64,000 bases of DNA, from assembly GCA_039000515.1 (NCBI GenBank), contig JBCFYV010003508.1, forward strand, positions 46,771,265 through 46,835,264, given 5' to 3'. The position numbers and the translations under genes are program-made. Below are positions 31,321 to 43,091 of this stretch, piece by piece. The stretch is from Timema cristinae (taxonomy: Eukaryota; Arthropoda; Insecta; Phasmatodea; Timematidae). Numbering within the stretch: the first letter of the stretch is position 1; every line of letters starts with the position of its first letter. The notes under the pieces are model-generated. The model did not search any database. It saw nothing but the letters and a program-made list of their open reading frames with translations, and was not told where the DNA came from.

Positions 31321-31497
31321 CCTGCTTTGATGGCCGCGTGGTCTAGGGTGCTACTCTCTTGTTAGAATAGACTGCCGATTACGGGGAGATCTAGGTTCGC
31401 ATCTCAGTCTCGTGTACCGAGGGTAACTTTCTCAAAATTGTTTTCCACTCTTCCTCCACGCAAATGCATTAGGACATTTCCTATACATTATTTATTC
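31321..31497 (+). mobile_element. SINE-A1, 3' tail missing
   Basis: GATGGCCGCGTGGTCTAGGG head, GGTTCGCATC B box (one change), body to GGACATTTCCTATACATTA; no tail hairpin. Confidence 0.75.
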
Positions 31498-31522
31498 CTT
31501 AAATCTACCTCACTACTTTCTT

Positions 31523-31751
31523 AGCGTCACGTCTTACTACCCGTTTAGGCTATACGCTTATGTATTAATTACGCTAATGGCTTAGGGATTAGGAAAGTCT
31601 TGTATATGAAGTGTACCCGCATTTGCGTGGATGGAGAGTGGAAACCAATCTGGAAAAAATCTACCATGATTAGAATCCCAATCTCCCCGTAATCAGCAGT
31701 TTAGCTTATGGCGAGAGTAGCATCTTAGACCATGCGGTAACCGAAGCGGGT
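31523..31751 (-). mobile_element. SINE-A1, full length
   Basis: Inverted tail CACGTCTTACTACCCGTTTA; inverted head CATGCGGTAACCGAAGCGGG. The region around the B box has lost about 12 bases. Tail-to-tail with the previous copy. Confidence 0.8.
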
Positions 31752-32639
31752 TTCATACTTTCAAAATTAATTAATGAAAAGATTAATTTATCCTAGTTTT
31801 CATCTTGGCCACACGCGAAAGGTCGCAGTTCTGAGCTCTTAAGAAAATAATTTTAAATATAGATTCAGCCATCATCAAACAAATAAGGAGCCACAAAAGA
31901 AAATGTTTAGATTATTTTCGTGTTTATTCGAGTCATAGAACTTCAACTCGCATATAAAAATGTGTAGCAATGTAAGGATACGGTCTTTCAAAAATATACG
32001 GCTCTCTACCGGGGAGTAGAACGCGCTGGGCGTTGGGGGAGGGGGGGGGGGTCAATCCAAGATATCCCCAGTGGCTCGGAAACCGAGTCGTCCCGTTTCA
32101 AGCTACGACGGGCGGGCGCTTTCCGAAACGACTGAGTGAGAACCAAATGGCGTGGAGTGGTTTCGTTAGTTCTCCTAAGCGGTCGAGCTCAACTTTCTCC
32201 AACCCGACAACACAACTTCCCGACTATTCCGGGATCCAAACCTCGCCTCTACTTTACCTCGTGCGGCCAATGGGTGATTTCCGGGAAACCTCATCATCAT
32301 CATACCACCAACACCGGTGGGGTGGGGGGTGGGGGGCAACCTTCTCCCTATCGTGTTATTACTCGGAGAATTATTGCTACCTCTCGAGATTAGTCTTTTG
32401 TTATTTAGTGTTGTTGTTTATTTCTTGAAGGTTTTAATGTGATTCCTCCCCCCTCCTACACCCCCTTTACCCTCTCCGACCCAAAGCGGCTTCCTTCTCC
32501 TTGTTTCTAGGGATGTCCTTTTTGGATATAATAATAAGTTTCATGTTTTTATCTTGCGTCTTCGAGTTTGTCGTATCATTTTTTTTTTAATATTAAAATT
32601 TGAAAGTTACTTTTTTTTGTTTACATTTTAATTAAATAT
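31752..32639. other. SINE-free stretch with a GC-rich island
   Basis: 32000-32360 is relatively GC-rich with G runs (GGGGGAGGGGGGGGGG near 32036). A 131-codon plus-strand frame at 32033-32428 has a varied, not AT-driven, composition but no similarity I recognise. It could be an exon or promoter island. Poly-T tracts follow. Confidence 0.3.
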
Positions 32640-32652
32640 TTGGGTATTAATT

Positions 32653-32945
32653 AATTGTCCGACATCTTAGCTCAGTCGGTAGCATGTCTTTCTACAGAGT
32701 TGAGGGTCCCGGGTTCGATTCATGGCATTCTCGAAATTTATCATTGATAAACAAAAATACGGGTTTATATTTTAACATAGATAAATTAACGACCGGGAGA
32801 CTGGATGTTGTGCCTGTCCTAGTCTTAAGTTATATTATAAGACGTATGAAGCTTCGACAGGCCTAGCAGCCGGTAGTGGAAAATATATGGCTTGAATAGA
32901 AAACTGACCCAGCCTGGAAACAATAATTGATGTAAAGTAAAATAA
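32653..32945 (+). mobile_element. SINE-D with 13-bp target duplication
   Basis: Head TCCGACATCTTAGCTCAGTC with A box TAGCTCAGTCGG, B box GGTTCGATTC, then ATAAATTAACGACCGGGAGA. The body has stem arms GCCTGTCCTAG and CTTCGACAGGC (two stem changes), then GGCTTGAATAGAAAACTGAC. TTGGGTATTAATT stands at 32640-32652 and at 32946-32958. The clean duplication shows the element is complete, about 290 bp, and not followed by a poly-A or TAA tail. Confidence 0.9.
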
Positions 32946-33078
32946 TTGGGTATTAATTCTGCATTATCAAAATACATGGGTCAACTAGATTATAGCAGGA
33001 AGGAACGTTAAATAAATACAAACATGTATTCTTGCGGACAACATCCAATACATTATAGTTATCATTATTGGTATTCAT

Positions 33079-33196
33079 TCATCCTCCACGCAAAGCTGGG
33101 TACACTTCCTATAAATATACCCTTTCTGATCCCTAAACTACTAGCGTAATTAATACATAAACGGGTAGGAAGACCCGATGCTAAAAAATAATAATA
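33079..33196 (+). mobile_element. SINE-A 3' half
   Basis: TCCTCCACGCAAAGCTGGGT to CTAGCGTAATTAATACATAA, then ACGGGTAGGAAGACCCGATG. About 20 bases including the CCCGAA half of the hairpin are deleted. Confidence 0.7.
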
Positions 33197-33351
33197 AAAG
33201 AAGAAGCAATATGAAGGAATTTTTTACTAACTTTAGGAATGTCAAAGGAACAAATCCAAAGCTATTGTTTTGGTTGACATGACCAGACCTATAAACAAAT
33301 TTTATATTGGCCAAGGTGGGGTTGTAGGGAAAGCGAGAAAAGGCCAGTTTT

Positions 33352-34095
33352 GGAGCTTTTATAGAAAAATATTTCTTTGTTCAAAATAAATCAAATATTG
33401 CTTCACTAGAAACCTAGAGTTTAATTTTCTTCACATGGTTATCACAACAATTGAATATCTGTCGAGGATGTTCGGAAATTTAATGACAACTATTTCTCTT
33501 CGCTAAAAAAGTTTGTCATATGATGCCGCCGCTATGATCTTAACAGACATTCAACAACTGTTGGTATCACCATGTGGAGAAAATTTAAACCTTTGCGAAC
33601 CTTCGAAATTTCGAATCTAAATTCAAATCTTACTAATATTTGAATTCGATTCGAGCTTTCGAGTCTTATTATTAGCGAGATTCGTGGTGGATTCTAAATT
33701 TCGAATCTAAGTAATTTCAGATTCGGATTCGATAGGTTTACTTCGAAATTCGAATCTTTTCATATTTAAGAATAATTTTAACTTTCTATGGTCTTATACA
33801 GGAAACCATTATAAAAAAAATAGTAATTTATTTCGTTTATGACCTTTCATAAGTTGGTCATGAGGATTTGTTTAACTTAAGATTAAGTTTAAAATATTTT
33901 CAAAGAATCTTAAGATTCTATTTGAAATTTTATTTTTAGTATGAAATTCGTTTCGGAATCGATTCTAGCTGGTTTACCAAGATTCGGATTCGACTTGAAA
34001 ATGGATTTGCACAGGCTTAAGAAACTTAAACCATATGTTTATAAAGAAGCAATATTTTATTTATTTTGACCAACAAACGTTTTGCTATAAAAACC
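33352..34095. mobile_element. foldback element, family F, copy 2, split by an insertion
   Basis: Left arm GCTTTTATAGAAAAATATTT, AAATCAAATATTGCTTCACT, TTTAATTTTCTTCACATGG, GAATATCTGTCGAGG. Right arm ACAGACATTCAACAACTG, ATCACCATGTGGAGAAAAT, then after the insertion AAAGAAGCAATATTTTATTT and TTTTGCTATAAAAACCC. The arms without the insertion are each about 130 bases. Confidence 0.6.
33596..34022. mobile_element. insertion rich in TTCGAATCT words inside family F copy 2
   Basis: About 425 bases containing many forms of TTCGAATCTAAAT and its inverse GATTCGGATTCG. Flanks ATTTAAACC and ACTTAAACC look like an imperfect 8-bp target duplication. The right end, reverse complemented, has AAGCCTGTGCAAATCC. 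The same GTGCGAATC-type word occurs at the left edge of the 55075 array. Possibly a hAT-type MITE; inference. Confidence 0.4.
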
Positions 34096-34149
34096 CTCTT
34101 TCTTACTCATCTCTACCTCATTAGATTAATTAAATGAGGTAATCAGTGT

Positions 34150-34410
34150 TCGAATGGTTTTGACGCGTCACTTTCGTGTCAGACTAGATTTCCGATGACG
34201 TGTAGATCCGGGTTTCGAATTTAAGGTTGTTATCTTTTTCCCTAAATGGTTTATATTTTACTCCCTCCACGGAAATGCGTTTAACATTTTTCCTAAAATC
34301 TATCCTATTCCATTAGCGTGATTAATGTCTCGAACGTGGTCTAAAATGTGGGGGGGGGGGGGGGAGGAGGAGATCCCGGACGCTTAGTAAGACTCGGACG
34401 TGAATAAAAT
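34150..34410 (+). mobile_element. SINE-A, degenerate, interrupted by a G run
   Basis: GACGCGTCACTTTCGTGTCA, GACGTGTAGATCCGGGTTTC, CATTAGCGTGATTAATGTC, then G14 at about 34351-34364 and CGCTTAGTAAGACTCGG. Confidence 0.55.
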
Positions 34411-34921
34411 AACCCGTTCAGTTTTCGTGTGTTCAGTGTTCAAACAAGCAAGTGGCGTGAATGTGAGAGCAGTGGTGTGCAGATGCATGCTGGGTCAGAT
34501 AGACAGACAGATCGTGTACTGAACACATTAACACCTCCTCAACACATGTATGTGTGTACTACAGAGGTATCAGAGCCCTGCTAATGACCAGGAACACAGC
34601 TTTCTCGAGGAGGTAGCTTTAAAACAAGGGCGGGGAATAAATAACAGAATCAGAGTTCACTTTGGCCAAATATTTACATTTTACTCGCGCTTTTTTTATA
34701 TATTTGGGTGAGACTTTCTCTCCCCCCCCCATCCTTACTTCTTCATCAACATCATCATAGCGACCGTAGGCAGACACACATCCAGGGTGAGGGAGGGGGT
34801 GGACGGGGGTGAGTGTGAAACAATTTTAATAAAAGCTGAACGCACGTCAAGTACAATATTATTATATCAAGCAATGAAGACGTCGTCTTAAAAATGTTGG
34901 CTAAGTTTTAAAAAAGGGGAG
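34411..34921. other. no gene seen
   Basis: Contains GATAGACAGACAGATCGTG and C-run/G-run short tracts. No element ends or exon recognised. Confidence 0.35.
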
Positions 34922-35122
34922 TGCCCGCTTCGGTTACCGCATGGTCTAAGGCGTTACTCTCGCAATAGACTAAACTGCTGAAGACGGGGAGATCGGGGTT
35001 CGAATCCTGGTTGGGTGTTCTGAGGGTGTTTCCCCCCCTCCCCCCTAAATGGTTTTACACTGTTCCTATACTCTAATGCGGATACACATCCTCTAATTTC
35101 AACATTCCTAATCCCTTACACA
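34922..35122 (+). mobile_element. SINE-A1, tail missing
   Basis: CCCGCTTCGGTTACCGCATG head, GGCGTTACTCTCGCAATAGA, B box GGTTCGAATCC, C-run in place of the T-run, body to CCTAATCCCTTACA; no hairpin. Confidence 0.8.
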
Positions 35123-35461
35123 TCATTACCAACAGATAACAACACTAACATTATAGTGAAATGTTATCAATGTTGATCACAAAGTAACAACACGTTTGTA
35201 TTTTCTAAAAGTTTCTTCTTACTAACATCCTATTATGCTTTTCCAAGGGACAAAACACATTCGCGCGGTTGATTTCAGTACATTCAGTACATTTCAGTAC
35301 ATTTACAACCGTGAGAAAACAGCTGATTAGTCCACTAAAAGTGAATCCTTGTACAATCCTCAGTACGTGTTTTAACGTAGACCCACCCAGCAATGTTTGC
35401 CAACCATTTTGGGGCCCGATCGACTTAAAAACCTGTCAAAGGTACCGCGGCCACCACTTAA

Positions 35462-35462
<1 letters not shown>
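35123..35462. other. no gene seen
   Basis: CATTCAGTACATTTCAGTAC small duplication at 35281-35300. Short frames on both strands without recognised similarity. Confidence 0.35.

Positions 35463-35547
<85 letters not shown>
35463..35547. repeat. compound (CT)n-(TA)n microsatellite
   Basis: (TC)16 followed directly by (TA)n with ATAATA breaks, ending TACACATAG. Confidence 0.95.
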
Positions 35548-35552
<5 letters not shown>

Positions 35553-35563
35553 GTGTGAATTCA

Positions 35564-35839
<276 letters not shown>

Positions 35840-35954
35840 AATCTTTCCTCAAATACTTATGGCCCTGCCTTTATATATATAAGATGAAAAACTTATTATT
35901 TAAATTTCTTGTAACATTACTGAGCTGGATACAGGCTTGCTAAATGAACTTTCT

Positions 35955-36270
35955 GAGGAGTAGGTTGGGAGGATCAAGGATAGACAGGATGAGGAATGAA
36001 AGGGTGATAGAGAGAGAGAGAGTGAAAGAGGAACCTCTGGTGTATACGATAGAGAAGGAGAGATTGAGGTGTTATGGATGTGTGAAGAGGATGTAATGGA
36101 GAGGATGCTGGAAATGGAGGTGACGGGTTAGAGACCAAGAGGAAGATTCAGGCACAGGTGGATAAAGGGAGTGTGAAGAGGAATGTAGGATAAAAGGTGG
36201 TGGGAGGACAAAAGTAAATGGATGTTCGAGACAGACCCTAACTGTGCATGCTGATGATGATGATAATGAA
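35955..36270 (+). mobile_element. second LINE ORF2 C-terminal relic (different family)
   Basis: One frame gives SRLGGSRIDRMRNERVIER, then EKERLRCYGCVKRM. After a frame break, RMLEMEVTG and RPRGRFRHRWIKGV follow. This is the R-L-R-W-x-G-H-V-x-R-M ... RRPRGRP-x-x-RW pattern of many LINE ORF2 ends, with H replaced by C and several stops. Inactive. Not the same family as the relics at 430 and 36945. Confidence 0.65.
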
Positions 36271-36944
36271 AGCATTACCGATTGTGACCGATCAAGGTAG
36301 ATTTAGTCCCAATATAACATTATTTTAAAGTAAGAAACTTGAATTATTTACGACTCTTAACGAATCAAAGATCACTTTTTATGACCTTGTAGTTTTGTTG
36401 CGCGATCAACTAAACATTTCCTTGAGATGTTGACTCGTTACCGACCCCTCGCGTAGAGTATTTATCTTCCTTCCTCTCTGGGATACATGGCGGAGTTGTT
36501 TCTTGCTGAAAAATGTGCGTGACAAGTGGTTTACACCTAATTTGGTACAGATCTTTCAGCATTGAGTTCAACAACAACAAAAAATACTCTCAACTTTTTT
36601 ATATTCATTATTTAGTTTCTCCTTGTGCTTAGTTTATAGCCATAGATAATTTGGACCTCAGCCAATAATATATATTCATTTCATTTAAAGAAGGCAAAGT
36701 TTAATCCTGATATTTACAAATGTTAAGAGGCTTTTTTTTTTACTCTCATTATATTATAACATACAAATTATAAAGACAGTATTGTGATGCTGTAAAAATT
36801 ACGTTATGTGCTTTTTATTAAGACCACGACTAAAACAAAAGTTGAATACAGTAAAACTATGATAATTTGGACTAAGTAGAAGAACTGGACAGTCGTGGAT
36901 CTGTTGAAGAAAGACGGGTTTTAAGAAGCCGTCCATCTTCGTTT
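36271..36944. other. AT-rich, no gene seen
   Basis: (GATGAT)n short run at 36249-36263 precedes. No exon or element ends recognised. Confidence 0.4.
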
Positions 36945-38650
36945 ACTGACTATGTATAATAATGTAGCTATAGTCCGAATTTTAAAGGTTTTTATTGGAT
37001 CTCCTCGCTTACTTTATGCCGATAGGAACTCGAAAGTTCATTGTAGCACTTACAAAAGTACGCCACCTATCCCTATCTTGAGGTAGTTCTATCCAGTCTA
37101 CCTCATCACACCCTATCCCTATCTAGAGCTAGTTATATCCAGTCCACCTCATCACACCCTATTCCTATATAGAGCTAGTTATATCCAGTCCACCTAATTA
37201 CACCCTATCCCTATCTTGAGCTAGTTCTATCCAGTCCACCTAATTACACCCTATACCTATCTTGAGCTAATTATATCCAGTCCACCTAATTACACCCTAT
37301 CCCTATCTTGAGCTAGTTCTATCCAGTCCACCTAATTACACCCTATACCTATCTTGAGCTAATTATATCCAGTCCACCTAATTACACCCTATCCCTATCT
37401 TGAGATAGTTCTATCCAGTCCACCTAATTAACCCTATCCCTATCTTGAGCTAGTTCTATCCAGTCCACCTAATTACACCCTATACCTATCTTGAGCTAAT
37501 TATATCCAGTCCACCTAATTACACCCTATCCCTATCTTGAGCTAGTTCTATCCAGTCCACCTAATTACACCCTATACCTATCTTGAGCTAATTATATCCA
37601 GTCCACCTAATTACACCCTATCCCTATCTTGAGATAGTTCTATCCAGTCCACCTAATTACACCATATCCCTATCTTGAGATAGTTCTATCCAGTCCACCT
37701 CATCACACCCTATCCTTATCTCGAGCTAGTTCTATCCAGTCCACCTCATCACACCTTATCCTTATCTCGAACTAGTTCTATCCAGTCCACCTCATTACAT
37801 CCTATACCTATCTTGAGCTAATTATATCCAGTCCACCTAATTACACCCTATCCCTATCTTGAGATAGTTCTATCCAGTCCACCTAATTACACCATATCCC
37901 TATCTTGAGATAGTTCTATCCAGTCCACCTCATCACACCCTATCCTTATCTCGAGCTAGTTCTATCCAGTCCACCTCATCACACCCTATCCCTATCTTGA
38001 GATAGTTCTATCCAGTCCACCTAATTACACCATATCCCTATCTTGAGATAGTTCTATCCAGTCCACCTCATCACACCTTATCCTTATCTCGAACTAGTTC
38101 TATCCAGTCCACCTAATTACACCCTATACCTATCTTGAGCTAATTATATCCAGTCCACCTAATTACACCCTATCCCTATCTTGAGATAGTTCTATCCAGT
38201 CCACCTCATCACACCCTATCCTTATCTCGAGCTAGTTCTATCCAGTCCACCTCATCACACCTTATCCTTATCTCGAACTAGTTCTATCCAGTCCACCTCA
38301 TTACACCTTATCTCTCTCAGGTCCATTCTAATGGTATCCTCCCATCTGAGTCTAATTCTTCCCAATTGTCTCTTCCCATTGGGTTTGCCAGTCAGTACCC
38401 TGGACAAGGTTCTAGAGTCTTCCATTCACACTGCATTTCCTGCCCACCTATGTAACTCATCATTATGTAACCTTTTCCACTCCCTAGTATCCTCATCCTT
38501 TTTCTGACCAAATATCTTCCTACGCACCTTGTTCATGTCATCTTAGGTATGAGACCACGTCCCACACCCAGAGAGAGCAACTGGTAAAATTATTGTTTGG
38601 TATATTCTGAGTCTTACATTCCTGGACCGCAGGAGAATGTTAATAACTTA
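36945..38650 (-). mobile_element. LINE ORF2 3' relic, expanded by an internal minisatellite
   Basis: Minus-strand reading: a part with REWKRLHNDELH and RWAGNAV near 38430-38480; TGKPNGKRQLGRIRLRWED near 38350-38390; MDLREI, CNEVDWIELAQDRD at the array edge; and after the array WRTFVSA and MNFRVPIGIK near 37000-37060, followed by a stop. It is the same family as 430-770. The part upstream of REWKRLHN (reverse transcriptase) is not present. Frame breaks make it inactive. Confidence 0.75.
37068..38315 (-). repeat. 46-bp minisatellite of LINE coding origin, about 27 copies
   Basis: Plus-strand unit begins CTATCTTGAGATAGTTCTAT, then CCAGTCCACCTAATTACACC, CTATCC. On the minus strand it encodes most of GCNEVDWIELAQDRD of the LINE tail. 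Variants: TTGAGATAG, TTGAGCTAG, TTGAGCTAA, TCGAGCTAG, TCGAACTAG; CTAATTACACC or CTCATCACACC; they are arranged in blocks suggesting multi-unit duplications. Since 46 is not a multiple of three, repeats shift frame and could not encode a repeat protein. Confidence 0.9.
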
Positions 38651-39066
38651 CTGACAGAGTAATAGCGTGCATTTCAATACTGTATTCTCTTAGTAATTTA
38701 TACTCTAATCAAAGTTTTACTGTATTGTACTGTATTGAAAACCAACCACTGTTGCTAAAGCAGCCTCTAAACTGGCTTAGGCGAGTGGTTAGCACACTTG
38801 ACCGCATGTTACTATCGACTGTGGATGACAGTATATGTAACATTACACTGTAAACCTCCTGGAACGTGAGACAAACAAGTTGACATGATGTCGCTTGTTG
38901 ATGCGTGTGGTGCGTGCGTGTGTGTAGTTTCTGCGAGCAGTACACACACGCCCGGGGCTCTGTGCGCCGAGTGAAAGTGTTACATGTGACGTGGCGTGCT
39001 ACATCCGGCAGCGCTCTACTCTATTGGTCGGTTGGACACGCGGGTTGATTGACAACCACGTTCAAA
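38651..39066. other. no gene seen
   Basis: GC-richer at 38900-39060 with GTGCGTGCGTGTGTG, ATTGG at 39024. No clear exon. Confidence 0.35.
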
Positions 39067-39300
39067 CCCTCTTCGGTGGCCGCGTGGTCTAACGCGCTAC
39101 TCTCGCAGTAGACTAGACTGCCGAAGACGGAGAGATCCAGGTTAGAATCTCGGTCGGGTGTACTGAGGTGGTTTTTTTTTTTCAAAAATAGTTTTCTAAT
39201 CCCCTACCCACGCAAATTCTGGTACACTTCCACTAAATATAACCTTTCTAGTCGCTAAAGCCATCAGCGTGGTTAAGGCGCGATGCTAAACGTCGCTAAA
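39067..39300 (+). mobile_element. SINE-A1, tail damaged
   Basis: CTTCGGTGGCCGCGTGGTCT head, near the A1 consensus; B box damaged (GGTTAGAATC); tail replaced by GGTTAAGGCGCGATGCTAAA. Confidence 0.85.
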
Positions 39301-39550
39301 AATGGATACATACGATACGTATGTTTTAGTTATAAGGGCATGCTTATTATTAAGATATTAAAAATAAAATGGTCATTAATGCTCCGGCACGTGACCTCAG
39401 GTTAAGGCGTTGAGCTTCAGTTCATCACCAAACCGTATCCGAGTGTCTTTGGTTTGATACCTTGTGCTTCTTAACTTACGTTTCATGTGGCTCTAAAGCC
39501 GCCTGTGGAGTTGAGAGCGACGCTGATTGGTCGAAAGCACTTTTTTTTAA
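39301..39550. other. no gene seen
   Basis: Short spacer with no recognised element. Confidence 0.3.
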
Positions 39551-39741
39551 GCTAATGGTTTTAGGGACTAAGAAGAATAGATTTAGAGTAAGTGTACCCG
39601 CATTTTCGTAGAGGTAGAATGGAAAACTATTTTGGGAAAAAAATATTTCAGTATACCTAACCGAGATTTGAACCTGGATCTCCCGTCAACAGTCTAGTCT
39701 ACTGCTAGAATAGCGCCTTAGACCTTGCAGCCACTGAACCG
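39551..39741 (-). mobile_element. SINE-A1, tail missing
   Basis: Inverted body from CTAATGGTTTTAGGGACTAA, inverted B box ATTTGAACC, inverted head CCTTGCAGCCACTGAACCGG. Confidence 0.75.
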
Positions 39742-40960
39742 GTTAGAAAATTCTTTAGTTGTTTATTATCACCCTTTTTAATAGGAGTGTGAAGTTCTCT
39801 GAATCCAGTCATTAACTAATAACACCCGGTGGCTATGCATAACAGGACTCCGCCCTGTGAGGCGGGTCGGCTTGCTTCAGGGGAATTTATACCCCTGGTG
39901 GTGGACTAGCCCGTCTTACCAGGTGTGTACTGTTCAGTGTTCTACTCTTCCTGGTGTCAAGGAACAAACTACTCTCCACTAATACGTCAGAGCAATTTAC
40001 GAAAAATATCAATTTTTCAAATAGGTATACAGTGTAATTTGTTCCATTCCCCAGATATACGTTTTAACAAAGTATGCATTAACAAATTGACTGCCCTTAA
40101 TTTCTGAGTTATAATCAATTTTTTTTTTTTAAAAACTTAACTATATAATACTAAATTGTGAACAAAATCTATTATGTGATTTTGGCTGTAGCCCCAGAGA
40201 AAGACGGGCGTGTGAACAGACTTTAGAGCGTTCATCAAGAGCCCAACTCTGTGATACAGTCGGTTAGTAATCGTACATTTACACCAACACTATTGCACGT
40301 GGATATTCTGATTAACTAAATGGAGATAAAGGGTTAATAGACGCTCCTAATACTGAACATAACTGAAATATTAAATTATATTAATGTTTTGATAAAAACT
40401 GCATTGAAATAACCTTTTTTGACCATTTTAGAATGTCTTCACAGCTAAGCACTGGCCACAAATCTTAATTCTGTCATAATAGAGACATACTGTAGTTATT
40501 AACAAGAGACTTTGTCGCTTTGTCCCCCATCGTCACCGCGGGAAATGTCCAGTAATCATTCAAATACGAATATACTGCACACATTTCTAGCAGTCTTGGT
40601 CTTTTCTCTTCCCTTTAACTCTATTAATTGCAAGATATTTTTTTTCTAGGTTCGTAAAGGCACATACGAAAGTATAAATCAGAATCTCGAGATAGAAAAT
40701 ATTCACGATTACAATACTTTTCTCGATACGCGAAAGTAAATAAGCCTACAGTAGCTTTATATTTTGTCCAGGCGGAAAACAACTCCCCTCTGACCCCCGA
40801 GCTTCAAGTCCATCCCACCTGTGGTATCTTCTCTTGTTGTCCCACCCCGTTGTCAGCGTGTACAACTAGTTGTTGTTGTTATTGTTTTGTTCGTCTCGGC
40901 AATATTAATTCTTGCCAAGTCATTCTGGAACAGCGAGAAATAGCTGTCTCCCTAATGTTG
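39742..40960. other. SINE-free stretch without recognised gene
   Basis: GC-rich start at 39826-39920 with the palindrome CCCTGTGAGGCGGG-type and AGGGGAATTTATACCCCTGG (39878-39897). The remainder is AT-rich. Short frames only. Confidence 0.35.
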
Positions 40961-41127
40961 GAAACAAACGGCACTCCTCGACACTTCTTTCTCTGGACTC
41001 GTTTTCTGATCTCAAGAGGAGTTCACCCCTCGTCCTTACTGTTGGAATTGGAAACAAACTGCACTCCTCGACACTTCTTTCTCTGGGCTCGTTTTCTGAT
41101 CTCAAGAGGAGTTCACCCCTCGTCCTG
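40961..41127. repeat. 90-bp direct duplication (two copies)
   Basis: GAAACAAACGGCACTCCTCG at 40961 recurs as GAAACAAACTGCACTCCTCG at 41051. The copies differ by very few bases over about 76 bp. The 90-base period keeps frame, so a 92-codon frame spans both, but nothing else suggests coding. Confidence 0.85.
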
Positions 41128-41470
41128 ATAAGTTCATTGGAGGACGGAGGAGGGACCGTGACACTGTGATTTGGCTGATTCGTATTTTAAAATTATGTCC
41201 AACATTTGCAGATGGAGGTGTGATTCTGTTCAGGCATCGAGTAGCTCCCCATGGGTCCTCACCAACTGAGTTGACATTCTTGACCCTGTTACAGAAACAT
41301 TCCTTCACATATAAATTAAACTTTATAATCTGATTAAATATTGGTGAATCTTAACCTAAGCCAAGGTCGCATCATTGGGTGTTGTAATGTAGGTCGGTAG
41401 AGACGACAATTGCCCATTGATTAAATAGTGGCAGCTTTTGTAATGTCAATTAAACAAACATTAATATTGA
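41128..41470. other. no gene seen
   Basis: Ordinary sequence; no recognised element or exon. Confidence 0.3.
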
Positions 41471-41620
41471 TAAGATTAGGGATGAGTAGGATAGTATAGA
41501 GCAAGTGCATCTTCATTGGTATGGATGAAGGATGGGAAAACTCCAGTGAGAACCTACAAATGGACCGGGATAGGATTCGAACCTCGACCTCTCTGTTAAC
41601 GGTGACCTAATGCAATGTTA
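41471..41620 (-). mobile_element. SINE-A, degenerate
   Basis: Inverted words TTAGGGATGAGTAGGATAG, AAGTGCATCTTCATTGG, GGATTCGAACCTCGACCTC. Confidence 0.45.
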
Positions 41621-41795
41621 GTCTTAACGATGATCACTGGCTAACCAGACAATATGAGATTGGTGTTTGGACCTAACGGCGCGGGTTACTTTGATGTAAA
41701 AATGTTCCAACATACAAACTTAAACAAAATTGGGTCTGAGATTTTAAAAAAAATTGTCAAATTATTTACTCTGCTCCCAGGAGACATTTCTTTAA

Positions 41796-42318
41796 GAACG
41801 TTGCCTACCTGTGACGTCACGGCCGGTCAAGATAGGATTTACGTTTGATTCAGCGAGTTTTATAAATATATAATGTTGAAACAAAAACTAAAATTCTAAA
41901 ATAGATACTAAAATTAGTCTACATGTCACAAGATTTTTATTTTTATCTTGAAATAATTTTTTTGTAACGTATTTTTTTTATAAATCCTCTAAAACTCTGG
42001 ATATTTGACTTGGTCACGAAAATGTCCTGTAGGAATCTTCCTGCCAGGATTTGGATTAAAAAAGTCCAGTGTAGCAAATTTATATCTAGAAAAGGAAACG
42101 AGGAAAGGTAAAATTAAAAAGCAAGTTTTCAAGGTGCAAATATTATAGTGACTGTGTAAACTCGTCAGAGGAAGAGGGGAAGTGTAAGTAGATAAACAAG
42201 AGACCTCTCAGAGTGAACTGTTCATTTTCTTCCCTCTCTTTCTATCTTGTATATTGGTGTCTAAGTGTGATAGGCTTAGACTGCTTAGGTACGTCAAGTT
42301 AAGATGACACCCGCTTAC
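41796..42318 (+). mobile_element. non-autonomous TIR element, family T, copy 3
   Basis: Begins GAACGTTGCCTACCTGTGAC directly after TTAA (41792-41795). Same internal order as copies 1 and 2: GTTGAAACAAAAAC, GGAATCTTCCTGCCAGG, AACTCGTCAGAGGAAGAGGG, TGAACTGTTCATTTTCTTCC. It stops at GACACCCGCTTA, so the right terminus (about 40 bases) is missing. Confidence 0.65.
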
Positions 42319-42708
42319 GTTAATAAAAATTGAAAGTTTTTTTTTATATATGCAAGGACCCAAGCAGAGCTCGAAAGCTGGGTGTAGTCTGAGACCTGAG
42401 CCAGCTACGAGCACAGAAGCACGGCGCGGAGGCCAGACTACACGCACCGCTAGAATAGAAAGTGATAGTCTGGGACAGAGCAGTCACGTGGGGGGCTCCA
42501 AACTCACTTTCGTTCATTCTCCCAGGTCCGCGTGTGTTGCGGTTGTTTGACCTACTCTCCTAGGACGAACACACTTGCCTACTTCTACCGTCCCCTACCA
42601 TACTTCCTCCCGAACATGCTCTACATTCCGACAATAAGGATATATTCCATCGAGGGGATGGGGGGGAGTTGTTAAAAACTAGCTTCACGCAAACACCAGA
42701 CTTTGTTT
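42319..42708. other. GC-richer stretch, no gene recognised
   Basis: 42355-42560 is GC-rich, with CAGTCACGTGGGG at 42481-42493. A 66-codon frame at 42350-42550 has no recognised similarity. Could be a promoter or leader. Confidence 0.25.
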
Positions 42709-42960
42709 TTAGCACCTTATCTTACTACTAGTTCGGGTTATACGCTTATGTAATATTTACAATAATGTTGTTAAGGATTGGGAAGGTTACATTCAGAGGA
42801 AGTGTACCCGCCTTTGCGTGAAGGGAGAGGGGAAAACTATTTTTGAAAAAAAAAACCACTTAATTACACCATAACGAGATTTGAACCTTGATCTCCCTGT
42901 CATAAGCAGTCTAGTCCAACACGAGAGTGACGCCTTAGACCATGTGGTCACTGAAGCTGG
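42709..42960 (-). mobile_element. SINE-A1, full length
   Basis: Inverted tail AGCACCTTATCTTACTACTA to inverted head CATGTGGTCACTGAAGCTGG; B box ATTTGAACCTTG inverted. Confidence 0.8.
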
Positions 42961-43091
42961 TATGACTAGTATATTCTCCCGCACTTATTTATTGGAGTTG
43001 TTTGGTTTTACTTGTATGTTTAAATTTCACCAATATTTCTGAGAAGTCAAGAAAAATGTTATTTATAAATATTACTCTTAAATGGAGTGCT

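Noticed and set aside
32033..32428. 131-codon frame in GC-rich DNA
   Set aside because: Begins in a G run and has no recognisable domain; kept only as a note in the stretch description.
40850..41169. 92- and 85-codon frames with an internal repeat
   Set aside because: The repeat is a recent 90-bp DNA duplication; no domain or exon signals.
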